Positions 25,535 to 35,875 are shown, numbered from the stretch's first letter. The stretch: 64,000 nucleotides of DNA from Adiantum capillus-veneris (GCA_014529385.2 CM043951.1:113630469-113694468); one strand, 5' to 3'. Notes: generated by a model not told the origin, from the sequence alone. A program made the numbers and translations.

Positions 25535-25747
25535 ATGAATCACAAGAATTTGTATGATCCCTTCATTCCCATTGCAAGGCAAAAGGTACACATAATTGTT
25601 AGTACTAAGTTGCAATTTCAACGTGTAATTCGTAGAATTTTAGGTCCTCTTAGGTTGGCAGAGATAAACGCATCAGTAAATCCTTTTATTTTGCCTCTCA
25701 TTAGGTACGACCTTAGTTTGGACGTCTATATTTTTGTTTTGTTTTAA
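25535..25747 (+). CDS. Leader protein 1 of T2 (unknown family), copy B
   Basis: A 70-codon frame between the primer-binding site and gag. I do not recognise the product. Its residues 9-70 align without gaps to residues 11-72 of the next frame (25,769-25,987): 27 of 62 positions are identical and several more are conservative. Shared landmarks are an N-terminal PF, an S-x-K-x-x-FQ run, G-x-x-R-x-x-EI-x-AS, and the phrase NPxILPLIxY followed by DV and a hydrophobic C-terminus. About half of the identical residues use different codons in the two frames, for example S as AGT versus TCA and L as TTG versus CTA. That favours protein-level selection over a recent DNA duplication. No cysteines, no signal peptide. 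The start-codon context is weak. Function unknown; a duplicated accessory protein or a translated regulatory leader are both possible. Confidence 0.5.
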   Translation: MNHKNLYDPFIPIARQKVHIIVSTKLQFQRVIRRILGPLRLAEINASVNPFILPLIRYDLSLDVYIFVLF

Positions 25748-25768
25748 GCATAAGGTCATGCATAGACA

Positions 25769-25987
25769 ATGGATAATGGCCCAAGAATAGAGGTTTTCCC
25801 CTTTCATTTCACTCCACACATTAGAATAAACATTGCAATTAGTAGAAAAATCCATTTTCAACAACGTATGGTGTTCATGTTTGGTGCCCAAAGAGTAGGA
25901 GAAATTCTCGCGTCACCAAACCCTGTCATCCTACCTCTCATTGATTATCATAGGTCATTTGATGTGATTATTTTTATTTTGTTGTAG
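25769..25987 (+). CDS. Leader protein 2 of T2 (unknown family), copy B
   Basis: A 72-codon frame starting in a good plant context (A at -3, G at +4), 21 bases after leader frame 1 and 85 bases before the gag start at 26,072. It is the paralogue of leader protein 1, as described there. It is basic in the middle and ends with the very hydrophobic run FDVIIFILL, which could be a short membrane-associated or buried strand. Tat relatives such as Ogre carry an extra reading frame upstream of gag, but I cannot say whether this pair is related to it. The identical frame is present in copy A. Confidence 0.52.
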   Translation: MDNGPRIEVFPFHFTPHIRINIAISRKIHFQQRMVFMFGAQRVGEILASPNPVILPLIDYHRSFDVIIFILL

Positions 25988-26071
25988 AATAGATTGCAGT
26001 TTAGAGAATATTATTGTGTAGATCTTTTAAAGAAAGAAAAAACAAAAACGCGTCACTTTGAAATCAATTCA

Positions 26072-27160
26072 ATGGAGAACCAACGCCAAATGTCTGGATA
26101 TCCTCTTTTCTTTGGAGAGCCTGAAGAGGACGCAGAATTATTTTTGGCAAATTTCAAGATGTCTTGTCGTATCAAGAGAATAGTAACTGATCAAGAACGT
26201 GTAGAAATGTTTGAGGTAGTCCTTAGGAAAGATGCTAGCACTTGGTTTGACTCTTTGCCTGAGGAAGTTAAAGAAAATTACATGGAAGTTATCAATCATT
26301 TCAAGAGATACTTCTTTGATCCCCAAAACACTCAAAAGCTATGGCAAGACATTGTTTCTCATAAGCAAAAAGACTTAGATGACTACTACTTGTACAAGAA
26401 AAAGTTTCTACGTCTTTGGGCTGTATGGGTGAGAAATGTTGCTAACCCTGGTGATGGTGCAAAGTTCCTAAAGAAGGAGAGGTTCATAGCCGGACTCTTT
26501 CCTGAACTTAAGGTAAAAGTTGAGGCGGGTGCACCTCCTACCTTTGATGCAGCTGAAACTAGGGCTGCTGAGAAATATAGAAAACTCAAGTGCTTAAGAG
26601 GAGAGGTTCCAATAGAAGGTCTGAAACCCAAAGGTAAGTCACAAACATCAACATCTAGGGAGCTTCCTGAGGTAACGGCGGAAGTGATTGAGAAGTTAAA
26701 TGAATCCTTAAGCAGCCTGTCAATTCACCTTGCACAAGCTGTAGGTCCAAAGGGACAAGCAAAGAAGTCAGAAGAGCGAGATCCACCACGACATAGGAGA
26801 GTCTTGCAATGCTGGAATTGCGGAGAGTCTGGACATGGGATGTATAATTGTCCTTGGCCCCGTGGGGAGCCAGGCAGACCTTACTTGAATTACCCAGTGA
26901 TGAATGCAGGTGAAGGAACTAGTCAGCAACCACGGCTTCTACAAAGGCCAAACGGAGCAAGACCACCTCCACAAGGAGTGGAAGGAGTTCCACCTTTGCC
27001 AGACCCAAACGTGCATGTGGTAGAGGTGACAAATTCAAGAGAGGTTGACATGGAAGGAAATGGCATTAAGCGTGGCCGAGGGAAAGGTAAGAAGAAAGAA
27101 GGAGTTACATCACAAAGTGACCATGGACGAGAAAAGAAGGCAACGGAGACCAAGGAAGCT
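26072..27160 (+). CDS. gag: gag of T2, copy B
   Basis: The start ATG at 26,072 opens a frame beginning MENQRQMSGYPLFFGEPEED. Residues about 10-180 are the plant retrotransposon gag (capsid) domain, with 'WFDSLPEEVK', 'FKRYFFDPQNTQ' and a KKFLRLW block. A CCHC zinc knuckle CWNCGESGHGMYNC lies at about residues 247-260 (near 26,810-26,851) and would bind the element RNA. A Pro-rich and then basic Lys/Arg-rich linker follows before protease. The product would form the virus-like particle in the cytoplasm. Copy A carries the same protein with a few differences. The C-terminal boundary given is approximate because gag and protease are made as one polyprotein. Confidence 0.82.
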
Positions 27161-27379
27161 AAGAGGACTCGACGTCGTATCAACCTCCAAGACTTTCCTC
27201 TTGGACATGGAATGGCTCCATACAACCTGTTGGAAGACATGAGAGGTAAGGGTCCTGATATCTCATGGCCTCAATTTCTTGCATTATGTCCACAAGTTAG
27301 GAGGGATTTAACAAGGGCAGTTAGCACTAGGAGAAAGGTAAAAGAGAGTGTGCCTGTTGTAAAAATTACACGATCTGAA

Positions 27380-27700
27380 ATGAATGAGGACATTACACCT
27401 GTGCTAGATTGTTACATAAAAGGGAGATTGGTTAGGAAAGGTCTAGTGGATGGGGGTGCACAAATTTGCATCATGACAGAGGGACTCATGCAAAAACTAG
27501 GCATGCACATCCATGAGACACCTGAAATTAAGGTCAAGATGGCAAACAATAGCAAGGCTAGGTGTGTAGGCATTTGTAAAAATCTTTTTGTGGAGGCCTT
27601 TGGCATTAAGAAGGCAGTGGATTTCTATGTCATGTCTACCAAAGGAAATGGTTACCCATTTATCCTAGGGAGACCATGGCTAATGAAGATGCGAGCTTTG
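27380..27700 (+). CDS. Aspartic protease domain of T2, copy B
   Basis: A retropepsin-like domain. The catalytic loop region VDGGAQICIMTEG is at about 27,444-27,483, and the family's C-terminal hallmark FILGRPWLMKM at about 27,658-27,690. It would cleave the polyprotein. It is followed by an acidic Glu/Ser-rich spacer (about 27,770-28,000) before reverse transcriptase. The same domain in T1 has a comparable 'GGAQVCVI' loop. Confidence 0.72.
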
Positions 27701-28263
27701 CAGGATTGGGAGAGTGGAAAGCTAATTTGCAGGAACGACAATCATAAGAAGGTTGTCTTTGACATGAAGGAGCAACGCCAAGAGGAGCTCCATGAAGAAT
27801 CATCTCAAAGTGAGACGGAAGAAGGTTGGACCGATAACACTTCAGAAGAAGAAAGTAGAGGCAGCATTACTGAAGAGGAGTCTTCCATCGAAGTCACGGT
27901 GGTAAGGTTTAAGCCAACCAACCAAGAGACCTCTTGTCAAGGTTTGGAGGAGGTAGGTTCCCAAGAGAACCAAAAAGTGGAAGATGAAAGAATGCTAGAA
28001 GGTATGCTATCTACAACACTTACAAAGGATGAAAGAGAGGAGTTCAAATGTGTGCTAAGGAAATTTCCTAGGCTTTTTGCTAAAGACTACACCGATGTGC
28101 GTGGAGTAGATGCTGTTCAACACAAAATTGAGTTGAAGCCAGAGGCCACACCGAAGGCTCAGAAGCTACGAAGGCTAGGAGTCATCAAGGAGCAGGTTTT
28201 ACTCAAGGAGGTAAGAAAGCTTCTAGCAGCAAGTTTCATTTATCCAGTGGAGAATTCAGAGTG

Positions 28264-28960
28264 GTCTCTCCCGTTGTTGTCACTCCTAAGAAAAACGGAA
28301 AGTGGAGGGTGTGTGTGGATTACCGTCCACTCAATGAGGCAACAAAAAGAGATCACTTTCCCCTCCCATTTCAGGATGAGATACTAAATGAGGTAGCTGG
28401 TCATGAGAAGTACACTGTGTGTGATGGCTACTCAGGCTACTTTCAAATAGGTATTGCATTGGAAGATCAATTGAAAACAACCTTTATCACTCCTTGGGGT
28501 TGTTATGCTTTTAGAGTCATGCCATTTGGTCTGACAAATGCTCCTGCAACATTCCAACGTTTCATGAACATGGTGTTTCAAGCATTCTTTGGAAAGTCAA
28601 TTAGGGTGTTCATTGATGATTTTTGCATTGATAGCTCAAAATCATTGCATCTACAAAGGGTAGAAGAAGGTTTAAAGAAGCTCTACGACATGGGAGGTCA
28701 ACTCAACCCCGACAAGTGCCACATAGGTGAGGATGAAGTGATCTTGCTCGGTCACAAGGTTTCCTATAAAGGCATTGAGGTGGATCCTTCAAAGGCAAAG
28801 GCTCTTATTGAGCTCCCATCACCGAAGAGTCTTAAGGAGGTCATCTCTTTCATTCAGAAGGTGAAGTATATGTCACGCTTCATTCACTTAGCCTCGGAGT
28901 TGCTTCATCCTTTGCAAAAGTTGACACAACAAGTAGAATTTGCATGGTCTGATGAGCTTG
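28264..28960 (+). CDS. Reverse transcriptase domain of T2, copy B
   Basis: Conserved blocks appear in order: SPVVVTPKKNGKWRVCVDYR at the start, the DGYSGYFQI block near 28,420, 'FRVMPFGLTNAPATFQRFMN' near 28,510-28,570, and the catalytic palm FIDDF at 28,609-28,623. The thumb follows with 'CHIGEDEVILLGHKVS'. DGYSGY and FIDDF are typical of non-chromovirus plant Ty3 elements of the Athila/Tat side. It copies the element RNA into DNA inside the particle. Confidence 0.85.
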
Positions 28961-29019
28961 AAGAGTATTTTTGTAACATTAAAGTCATTTTGTCAGAGCT
29001 ACCAACACTCATGCCTCCT

Positions 29020-29870
29020 TGTTGGGAGTACACGTTCTTTGTTAGCTCTAGTGTTGGAAGGGAAACAATTGGTGCTGTGTTGCTACAACAAGATCCCCAC
29101 AGTACAAGGATGCGACCCATCTACTTTTCTAGTAGGGTCATGAATGCTTTGGAGAGAGACTACACAGAAGCAGAACTCATGATGCTTTCTCTCATGTTTG
29201 CGATAAAGAAGTTTAGATCCTACTTGCTCCCAAAACCTTTTGTAATCCTCACCGCAGAGAATTTGTTCCCTTGGGTGTCATCTCAAATGAATCTTAGTAC
29301 TAAGATCTCAAAGTGGATTATGGAGTTGCAAGAGTTTCAATACTCTTTCAAGGTAGAAGATAGTGTGCGTGCACAATTGGCAGGGATTCTCACTTATAGG
29401 GTGCATGAAAAGGAGATTAAGGTGCCTGAAGTAAAGACCCTACCATTGCCAACACCAAAAAGTATTCCTAATGCTTTTACCTTGTTCTTCGATGGAGCTT
29501 TTCGACGAGCCATAGGGAAAGCAGGGGGGGGGCTAGTGTTGCTCAACCCAAGTGGAGAGGTGGTCATGAAAGAGAAGGTCAATCTACCAGGTTCAACTAG
29601 CAACAATGAAGCAGAATACGACACACTACTTCATGGTTTGAAGATGTGCATTGGCCAAGGGATAAAACATCTCATGGTAAAGAGAGATGCACTTCTCATT
29701 GTTAAACAGATTTTAGGCATTTGGGCATGCAAGAATGAAAGCTTAAGGACAAAAGTTCATGCCATTCGTAAGATGTTTAATCAGTTTGAAGAAGTGCAAC
29801 TATATCATATTCCGAGGAAACAAAATGAAGATGCCGATTTACTTGCACAACAAGCAGTTACATGTGTTGA
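29020..29870 (+). CDS. Dual RNase H domains of T2, copy B
   Basis: Two RNase H-like domains stand in tandem. The first (about 29,020-29,360), with 'GAVLLQQDP', 'IYFSSRVMNALERDYTEAE' and 'FVILTAEN', is the ordinary Ty3 domain. The second (about 29,473-29,857) reads TLFFDGAFRRAIGKAGGGLV, 'SNNEAEYDTLLHGL', 'KRDALLIVKQILG' and 'HIPRKQNEDADLLAQQA'. It is the archaeal-type RNase H, with its own acidic residues, that Tat elements acquired. In Tat elements the second copy is thought to take over RNA removal. Confidence 0.82.
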
Positions 29871-30119
29871 GAGAGAAGTGCAGGTCATCATGGTGGCAGC
29901 AGCTGTCAAGCAACCGAGATACCAGGGATTGGAGTCATTGGCTCCCATTATTGGCTACATTATGGAGGGTGAGTTTCCACAAGACTTCACGAAGGCTCAG
30001 AAGAGGAGACTCATGAAGAAGGCAAGTTTCTATCTCTTCCTAGAAGGCTCCCTCTATCAAAAAGGGAAGGATCAAGTGTGCAGAAGAGTACCAACTATCG
30101 AGGAAATTCCAGCCATTCT

Positions 30120-31348
30120 AAAAGGTTTGCATGAAGAGGCATGTGGTGGTCATTTTGCCCAAGAATCAACTGTGAAGAAGATTTTGCTTGCGGGGTATGT
30201 TTGGCCAAGCTTGCATGTGGACATTCAACATTGGTGTAAAAGTTGTCACAATTGTCAGATAAATGGAAATAGAAGGTTGGTGCATGGCCCGAGGCAAATA
30301 GTTCTTGAAAATGGACCCTTTGAAAAGTGGGGCATTGATGCTATGGGTCCTCTGCCTAGGACAAAAAAATGGTAAACTCTACATTCTAGTGGCTGTAGAC
30401 TATATGACTAGGTGGGTGGAAGCTCAAAGTGTGGCAAGAGTGAATGAGAGGACAGTTAGCAAGTTTGTGTACAATCACATTTGTTGCACATTTGGCACAC
30501 CTTTAGAGATTGTTTCTGATAATGGTCCAGGGTTTAGGAAGGGCTTGCTCACAGAAGTTTGTGAAGAGCTTCACATTCTACATCGTCATAGCACACCATA
30601 CTACCCACAGTCAAATGGTTTGGTGGAGAAGGCTAATGGTGTCATTGCAGGAATCATTAGAAAGATGGTGCAAAACAAGACAAAATTATGGGATGACTTC
30701 TTGGATGGTGCCTTGTGGGCATATCGAACCACATATAGGGAAGCCACGGAGTTCACACCATTTCACTTGTTCTATGGTCAAGAGGCTTTGCAGCCTATCG
30801 AGCTCAACATTCCAACAATGCGACTTCATGGCAAAGGAGCACAAGATGATCAAGAGGTATGGATGGATCGACTTCTTACGTTAGTGAAGCTTGAGTGGAA
30901 AAGAGAAGCAGCATACGAGTGCTACAAGAGGAAAGCTACACAAGCGAAAGAAACGCACGACAAGAAACTGAAGGACAAAGGCATCAATGAAGGAGATCTT
31001 GTGCTAAGGTATGACAATCGACTCGATAATCGTTTTGATGCCAAATTTGAAACAAGATGGCAGGGGCCATACATAGTCAAGAAGGCTTTCAATTCAAGTT
31101 ACTATCAACTTATGGACTTGAATGGGAAGGAGCACTCCAGGAAGGTAAACGGCTATCGCTTGAAGCCTTACTTGAGTCGCCTTCTACCAAAGGATCTACC
31201 AGAGCAAAAGGCAACTATCCCATGTAAGTATTGTTTCATGAAGCATGAGTGTAACACAAACCAAAATTCCAAGGGGCCAAACAATGAAGATCTTGTCAAG
31301 GACTCTGAAGCACTCTCTTTGGAAAAGATTCTTTATGATGGTACATGA
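30120..31348 (+). CDS. Integrase domain of T2, copy B
   Basis: The zinc-binding domain (H..H..C..C) runs from about 30,127 to 30,260 and ends WCKSCHNCQ. The catalytic core shows its first Asp in KWGIDAMGPLP (about 30,330), the second in VSDNGPGF (about 30,515), and the glutamate in SNGLVEKANG (about 30,615-30,640). The C-terminal domain has EGDLVLRYDNRLDNRFDAKF and WQGPYIVKKAFNSSYYQL. There is no chromodomain, as expected outside the chromoviruses. It would insert the DNA copy into host chromosomes. It ends just before the polypurine tract at 31,362. Confidence 0.85.
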
Positions 31349-31361
31349 ATATACCATCATC

Positions 31362-31373
31362 CTGGGGGAGGGC
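31362..31373 (+). other. Polypurine tract, internal B
   Basis: The same CTGGGGGAGGGC as at 22,746, three bases before LTR3. Confidence 0.75.
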
Positions 31374-31376
31374 TAA

Positions 31377-33007
31377 TGATAGCCGTTTTTCGGCTCTCTG
31401 TAATTGCCATAGTGAGTTATCTCACCCTATCAAATCACTCAAACACTGTGGTTACCCTCACCCTTTCACTGTATATAGGTGCGTGTGAGTTAGGAGACTT
31501 TTCCCATATCTCCTTACTGAAATAAAAAACCCTCAATTAGCTAGTCATTGGGCTAGTTGAGCCAAAAATATAAAAAATATAAGTATATTATGGTCCATGC
31601 GTATGTAAATATTTCTTTGTATATAGGGCCTAAATAAAAGATTTTTTCATAATTATTTTGGTATTTATTTAAATATTTCTACCTAGGTGTGTGTTATTTA
31701 TGCTCTGTACATTGCCTCACCATTACCACAATTTTTCTTACCATTTTTCATACTCTTTATTCCATATAGAAATATTTTCATGTAAGCTTCTCTTATATTT
31801 GGTGTAACTCCACCCCAACAAAAATCCAAAAAAACTAGTTTTATTTATGTGTATATTTTTTCACTATTGTGATTTTTCCCTTCCTACATCTATTTTGTTT
31901 TTTTTCTAAAAAATTAGAACACCAAAAATATTTATCTTTTTATAGTAGCCTCATAATGAGAGAGATTTCTTTTGACCCCTTTATATTTTTTCCACTTATA
32001 TTATTTATATTTGACATGTACATATTTTTTAGACCCCTCAATATTTGATTTTCTTAGTTGTGCTATTCACTTATATCATGATCTCAACAATATCTTCAAT
32101 TATAGACCTACCAAATAAGGTCAAGGGTAGGTGGCATGCATACATGCACTATGGAGGGCTCACTCTTGGAGGTATTCAAAAGAATCATCCAAAGAAGGAC
32201 CCCACAAGGACCTTGTGCAGTGGAAAAAAACGGTCGGTTTTGCTGAATTTTTAAAGGTCACTTGCTCTCCGAATTTGAAATAGTGATACAAGCAAAAGTT
32301 GTAGCTCGTGGGCTAAACTTTTGCCTCAAATTTTTTCATATTTTTTTGAGCTACGAGCTGTGAGCTATGATTTTATTAGTGGACCCCAGTTTTCCCATGC
32401 TATGCAGCCACACTCTCTCTTCCACTTTATCATTTTCCTCTTTCACACACACTTCTCCACTCATCATCCCCACCTCTCTCACCACTCCTCTCTGCACCCT
32501 ACTCACCTTCTCCTCAACCTTGAAGAATAAGAGAAACCATGGTGAGCTCATACCTCCCACACACAATTCCATTCCAAAATTGATCACCTAGTCTCATTTT
32601 TCCTCCTCCAAATTATCCATATCTATCAAAAAAACCACAAAATTCAGCCTCTTCTCTTAAAAGACAGCATCATGGTGGTTGATTACTCAGCTTCAATTAC
32701 CTTGTCTCTCAAGGAAGGTCAAGAGTGGAGAAAAAATGTACCGTCAAAGCTAGTGGACCGTCAACAAGCGTCAAAATTGGCTCTACTCAAGACACTTGGA
32801 GCATCAACCTTGTAAGAAATCCACCTTTTCTTACCTCTTAAGAGTTTTTCTTCCTTATTTGTATCCTACATGGATACTCCCATTGTAAATATCCAGTTCC
32901 ATTTGTAAATTAATACTAACTCTACTAACACTAACCACTAACATACTAACACAAAATAGCATTGACCTAACCATAAAAGACACCTCACCTCAAGACATGT
33001 ACAAAGT

Positions 33008-33060
<53 letters not shown>

Positions 33061-34082
33061 TACTTACTTTCACCTTATCTACCATCAATAATGCTCTCTT
33101 TTGAGCCCACACCAATGACTCAAGCAGACAAAGAAGGCCCACAATGTTTTGATATTCAAAAAAATCATAATCCTGATTTGTTAGCTTGTAAATTAGGATT
33201 TCCAATAATCTTAGTGAGGGGTCTCCAACCTATAAATAGGCCCCTCTCCTTCTTGTAAAACAACCTCCAACATCTCACATAGCACCCCAACACTCTATGC
33301 GTGAGGAGAGACTTAGGTGTAGCAACCACTTGTGAGCTTCACTCTTGGTGTGAGAGAAGCCTTCAAGCTACACATTGCAAGTGAGAGAGCGTGAGTTCCA
33401 CAAATCTCAAAACCACTATTGTATATGCTCTTTCATCATCAATAAATTGAGGTTTGGTGCATCAAAGGCGTGATTCGACGTTCAAATCTTCGTCCTTCCA
33501 TTTGTGCAATACGGTTTGGTGAATTCAAGGTGACTTGTGTATTTGAGTTTTTATCGGTTGATCTTGATTTTAGAAAGTGTTTTAGTGTGTTTTTCATTGC
33601 TAGTTTTGTGTCCATTGTAAAAGGGTATTGTGGTGAGAGGTCTCCCATACCCTAAGACAGTGTGTGTGTGTGTGTGTTTTGGCAATGTTTTAGCAATCAC
33701 TAAGCATTGAGTGAGTTTATACAAGTTCTACGATAGCATCATAACGAACCATCTCCATTTGCAAGTCACAAATAAGGTATTACGCAAGATCCTTTTCTCT
33801 CTCTCTTCCCTTTGCTCTAGCTCTCTCTGGTCCAGTTTGTGTGTGTCTTGGTGTGAGGTTGTTTGTGTGTGTTGTGTGGTGCATCTTCTTGGTTGTGCCA
33901 AAATCTCTCTTGCGTCCTAGTTCGCATACCATAACTAGGTGGTGCCCCTATCTTGTTTGGGTTTGGCTGTGGGTTTGTTGTTGTGTTGTGCTTGTGGTTA
34001 CCCCAGCCCCAATTGAGCAGCACGGGAGCCTTGAGGGGTGTTTAAAGGTCGCCTCTCTTGTTGCCCGCCCCGGACCACCTCA
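31377..34082 (+). repeat. LTR3 of the T2 array
   Basis: 2,706 bp. It follows the purine tract at 31,362. The match to LTR1 and LTR2 stops at CCTCA, exactly where their primer-binding regions begin, which fixes the LTR end independently. The CT microsatellite is at about 33,010-33,057. Most of its private differences are C-to-T or G-to-A. Confidence 0.93.
33231..33238 (+). promoter_or_regulatory. TATA box in LTR3
   Basis: The counterpart of 15,992. In this position it could start transcripts reading outward into the flanking DNA past 34,083. Confidence 0.6.
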
Positions 34083-34491
34083 ATAGGTTTGCAGAATGGT
34101 AAAAATTCAACTTTTTGTACCTATTTCTTTTGGCAAAACAAAAAATAGTGAGTGAGAAGCAATCATATGTTCTGATCACCAACCCATTGAAGTTAACTAG
34201 GGAATTTATCTCAAGTCCTACAAAAATCCCTAATCTTATTTTTATGCAACAAAACGTAAGAAATGACTGTTTTGATGAAAATGTACTGGTCCATCAACTT
34301 TGGAGGCTTGGTGTGACCAAAAGACGAGAAATTTTACAAGTTTCTTATTTTTTACATGTGTAGTAGGCCTTGAACTATAACCTCATGAAAGGATTTTACA
34401 AAATGAGTGGATCTACTATATGTTTGGAGGTTTTTTTCAAAACCCTGAAAGGACACTTTTATGTCCTGTTAGGTTACCAACCTAGTGTTAA

Positions 34492-34760
34492 ATGTACACG
34501 CCATTCAACATGTGGCTATCCTTGTTGTGTTAACAAAGATGATAAAAGAAGTGTCACAATTATACATTGTCGTAGGGATGAGCTTCTACACATTGTAAAC
34601 ACGTTCATTGATGAAAGAAATCCAAATTTCAATCCTCTAGTTGTTTAAAACTAAATTGTTGTGGCAAGAAAATGTTAAGACTCTAGCTCAAACTTGAGAT
34701 AAGAGCCACTCTATAAGCACTCTAGAGTGGAGAGTCCTAAGGGTTCAAGCGTGCTCCCAA
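34492..34760. other. Right flank of the TIR element, no gene recognised
   Basis: A frame across this stretch begins inside the transposon arm, so it is not a natural gene. The part outside (about 34,492-34,648) contains 'CTRHSTCGYPCC' and 'NTFIDERNPNFNPL', which I do not recognise. It could be an old coding exon or chance. Confidence 0.3.
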
Positions 34761-34769
34761 CATTGACTA

Positions 34770-35310
34770 GAAGCTAAGGCCATAGGATACTCTCGGAATC
34801 CAAAGGCCAAAATATGCTTCCAAGGCTTGCTCATTTGAACTTGAGACCGAGATCCCTTTGAAGCAATAAACACAATAGTAAGCCTATCCCTTTCATTCAA
34901 ACTTGAGGCTAGGTATGCTTCCAAAGCTTGCTCATTCGAACTTGAGGCCAATCCCTTTCACTTGTTGTTTCGTGCTTGGGCCATAGGATACTCCTAGTCC
35001 AAAGGCCAAAGCATGCTTCCAAGGCTTGCTCATTCGAACTTGAGGTCTAGAGCCCTTTCAAACAATAAACAACCTATCCTTTCATTCAAACTTGAGGCTG
35101 GGCATGCTTCCAAGGCTTGCTCATTCAAACTTGAGGCCGATCCCTTTTGCGAATTTTTTGGTGCTTAGGCCCTACGATATACCAAAGACCAAAGATTGCT
35201 TCCAAAGCTTGTTCATTCAAACTTGAGGCCAAGATCCCTTTTAGCCTATGAACACATTATTAAGCCTATCCCTTTCACTCGAACTTGAGGCCAATCCATT
35301 TCACGTATCG
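34770..35310 (+). repeat. Two-unit tandem repeat, ~95 bp units in ~190-200 bp pairs
   Basis: The phrase TGCTTCCAAGGCTTGCTCAT followed by a CRAACTTGAGG variant recurs at about 34,815, 34,916, 35,014, 35,105 and 35,197, spaced 101, 98, 91 and 92 bases. A second phrase around GGGCCATAGGATACTC...AAAGGCCAAA occurs only in every other unit (about 34,770, 34,980, 35,165), so two unit types alternate in a higher-order repeat. No coding potential. Confidence 0.72.
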
Positions 35311-35875
35311 GTTGGTGTGAGTTTACTTCAATTTGAATTCAAATATGACGGACGTCAAATATGACGTGTGGACATGGGCATGCCGTTACTACACATCTAC
35401 AAATCCATCACCATGCAGCCTCCCATCATCATGTGCACGCTCTTCAGACTCACTATCAACTTTACTGTTGCAACCGTGTTGCAGACGTAGGAGCAATGCA
35501 AGATGTCATCGTGGAGAAATTACTGGGCGCAGCTAGATTGGTCAGATTATTGACGCATTATTGGTTGCCATGAGTGAATAGGGCCTGCATGGTGTGGATC
35601 TAGCTTGCCACATAATCTCTTTCCCAGCCAGTCGAATCTCGTTCTTGTGGATCATTTCATAGCAATTTATTAACGACAGGCATTGTTGCAACGAGACATG
35701 GCTCCATGGTTGTGGATAGTGTGGGGGTGCCTCCTGGCTTACGTGCTACTTCAACCCTGTCAATCTATGTTGGTGCTAATACTTCATGATCTCCTTCCAC
35801 TTCACATGCATGGGAAGGGGGCCATGAGAGAATACATCATCAATTGCAGCAAGAGGGGCGTCCATGAGCATTGAA

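Larger units (their letters stand above)
14128..34082 (+). mobile_element. Ty3/gypsy Tat-like array: three LTRs, two internal regions (T2)
   Basis: The order is LTR1 (14,128-16,841), internal A (16,842-22,760), LTR2 (22,761-25,458), internal B (25,459-31,376), LTR3 (31,377-34,082). Internal A and B are almost identical over about 5.9 kb, and the LTRs differ by about 1% or less, so the array is young. Each internal region holds a primer-binding site, two small leader frames, gag with zinc knuckle, protease, reverse transcriptase, two RNase H domains, integrase and a polypurine tract. The bases ATAG occur just before LTR1 (14,124-14,127) and just after LTR3 (34,083-34,086), consistent with one insertion event for the whole array. 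Copy A has about three breaks and copy B about two; both look close to whole. A shared middle LTR is the expected product of unequal recombination between LTRs. Confidence 0.93.
13191..34487. mobile_element. TIR DNA element, non-autonomous, split by the Ty3 array
   Basis: The left end CACTAGGTTAGTAA (13,191-13,204) is the inverse of TTACCAACCTAGTG (34,474-34,487), matching at 13 of 14 bases. Both ends are flanked by TTAA (13,187-13,190 and 34,488-34,491). Inside each end lies a copy of GGACACTTTTATGTCC (13,207 and 34,451), itself near-palindromic. Removing the array at 14,128-34,082 leaves about 1.3 kb without a transposase, so it is a non-autonomous element. TTAA duplications suit a piggyBac-type element; the CACTA start would suit a CACTA element, whose duplications are normally 3 bp. 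Family unresolved. The arms, 13,205-14,127 and 34,083-34,473, carry no recognisable gene. Confidence 0.6.

Noticed and set aside
34370-34648. 92-codon plus-strand frame as a gene
   Set aside because: It starts inside the right arm of the TIR element and crosses its terminal repeat and TTAA flank, so it cannot be an original gene.
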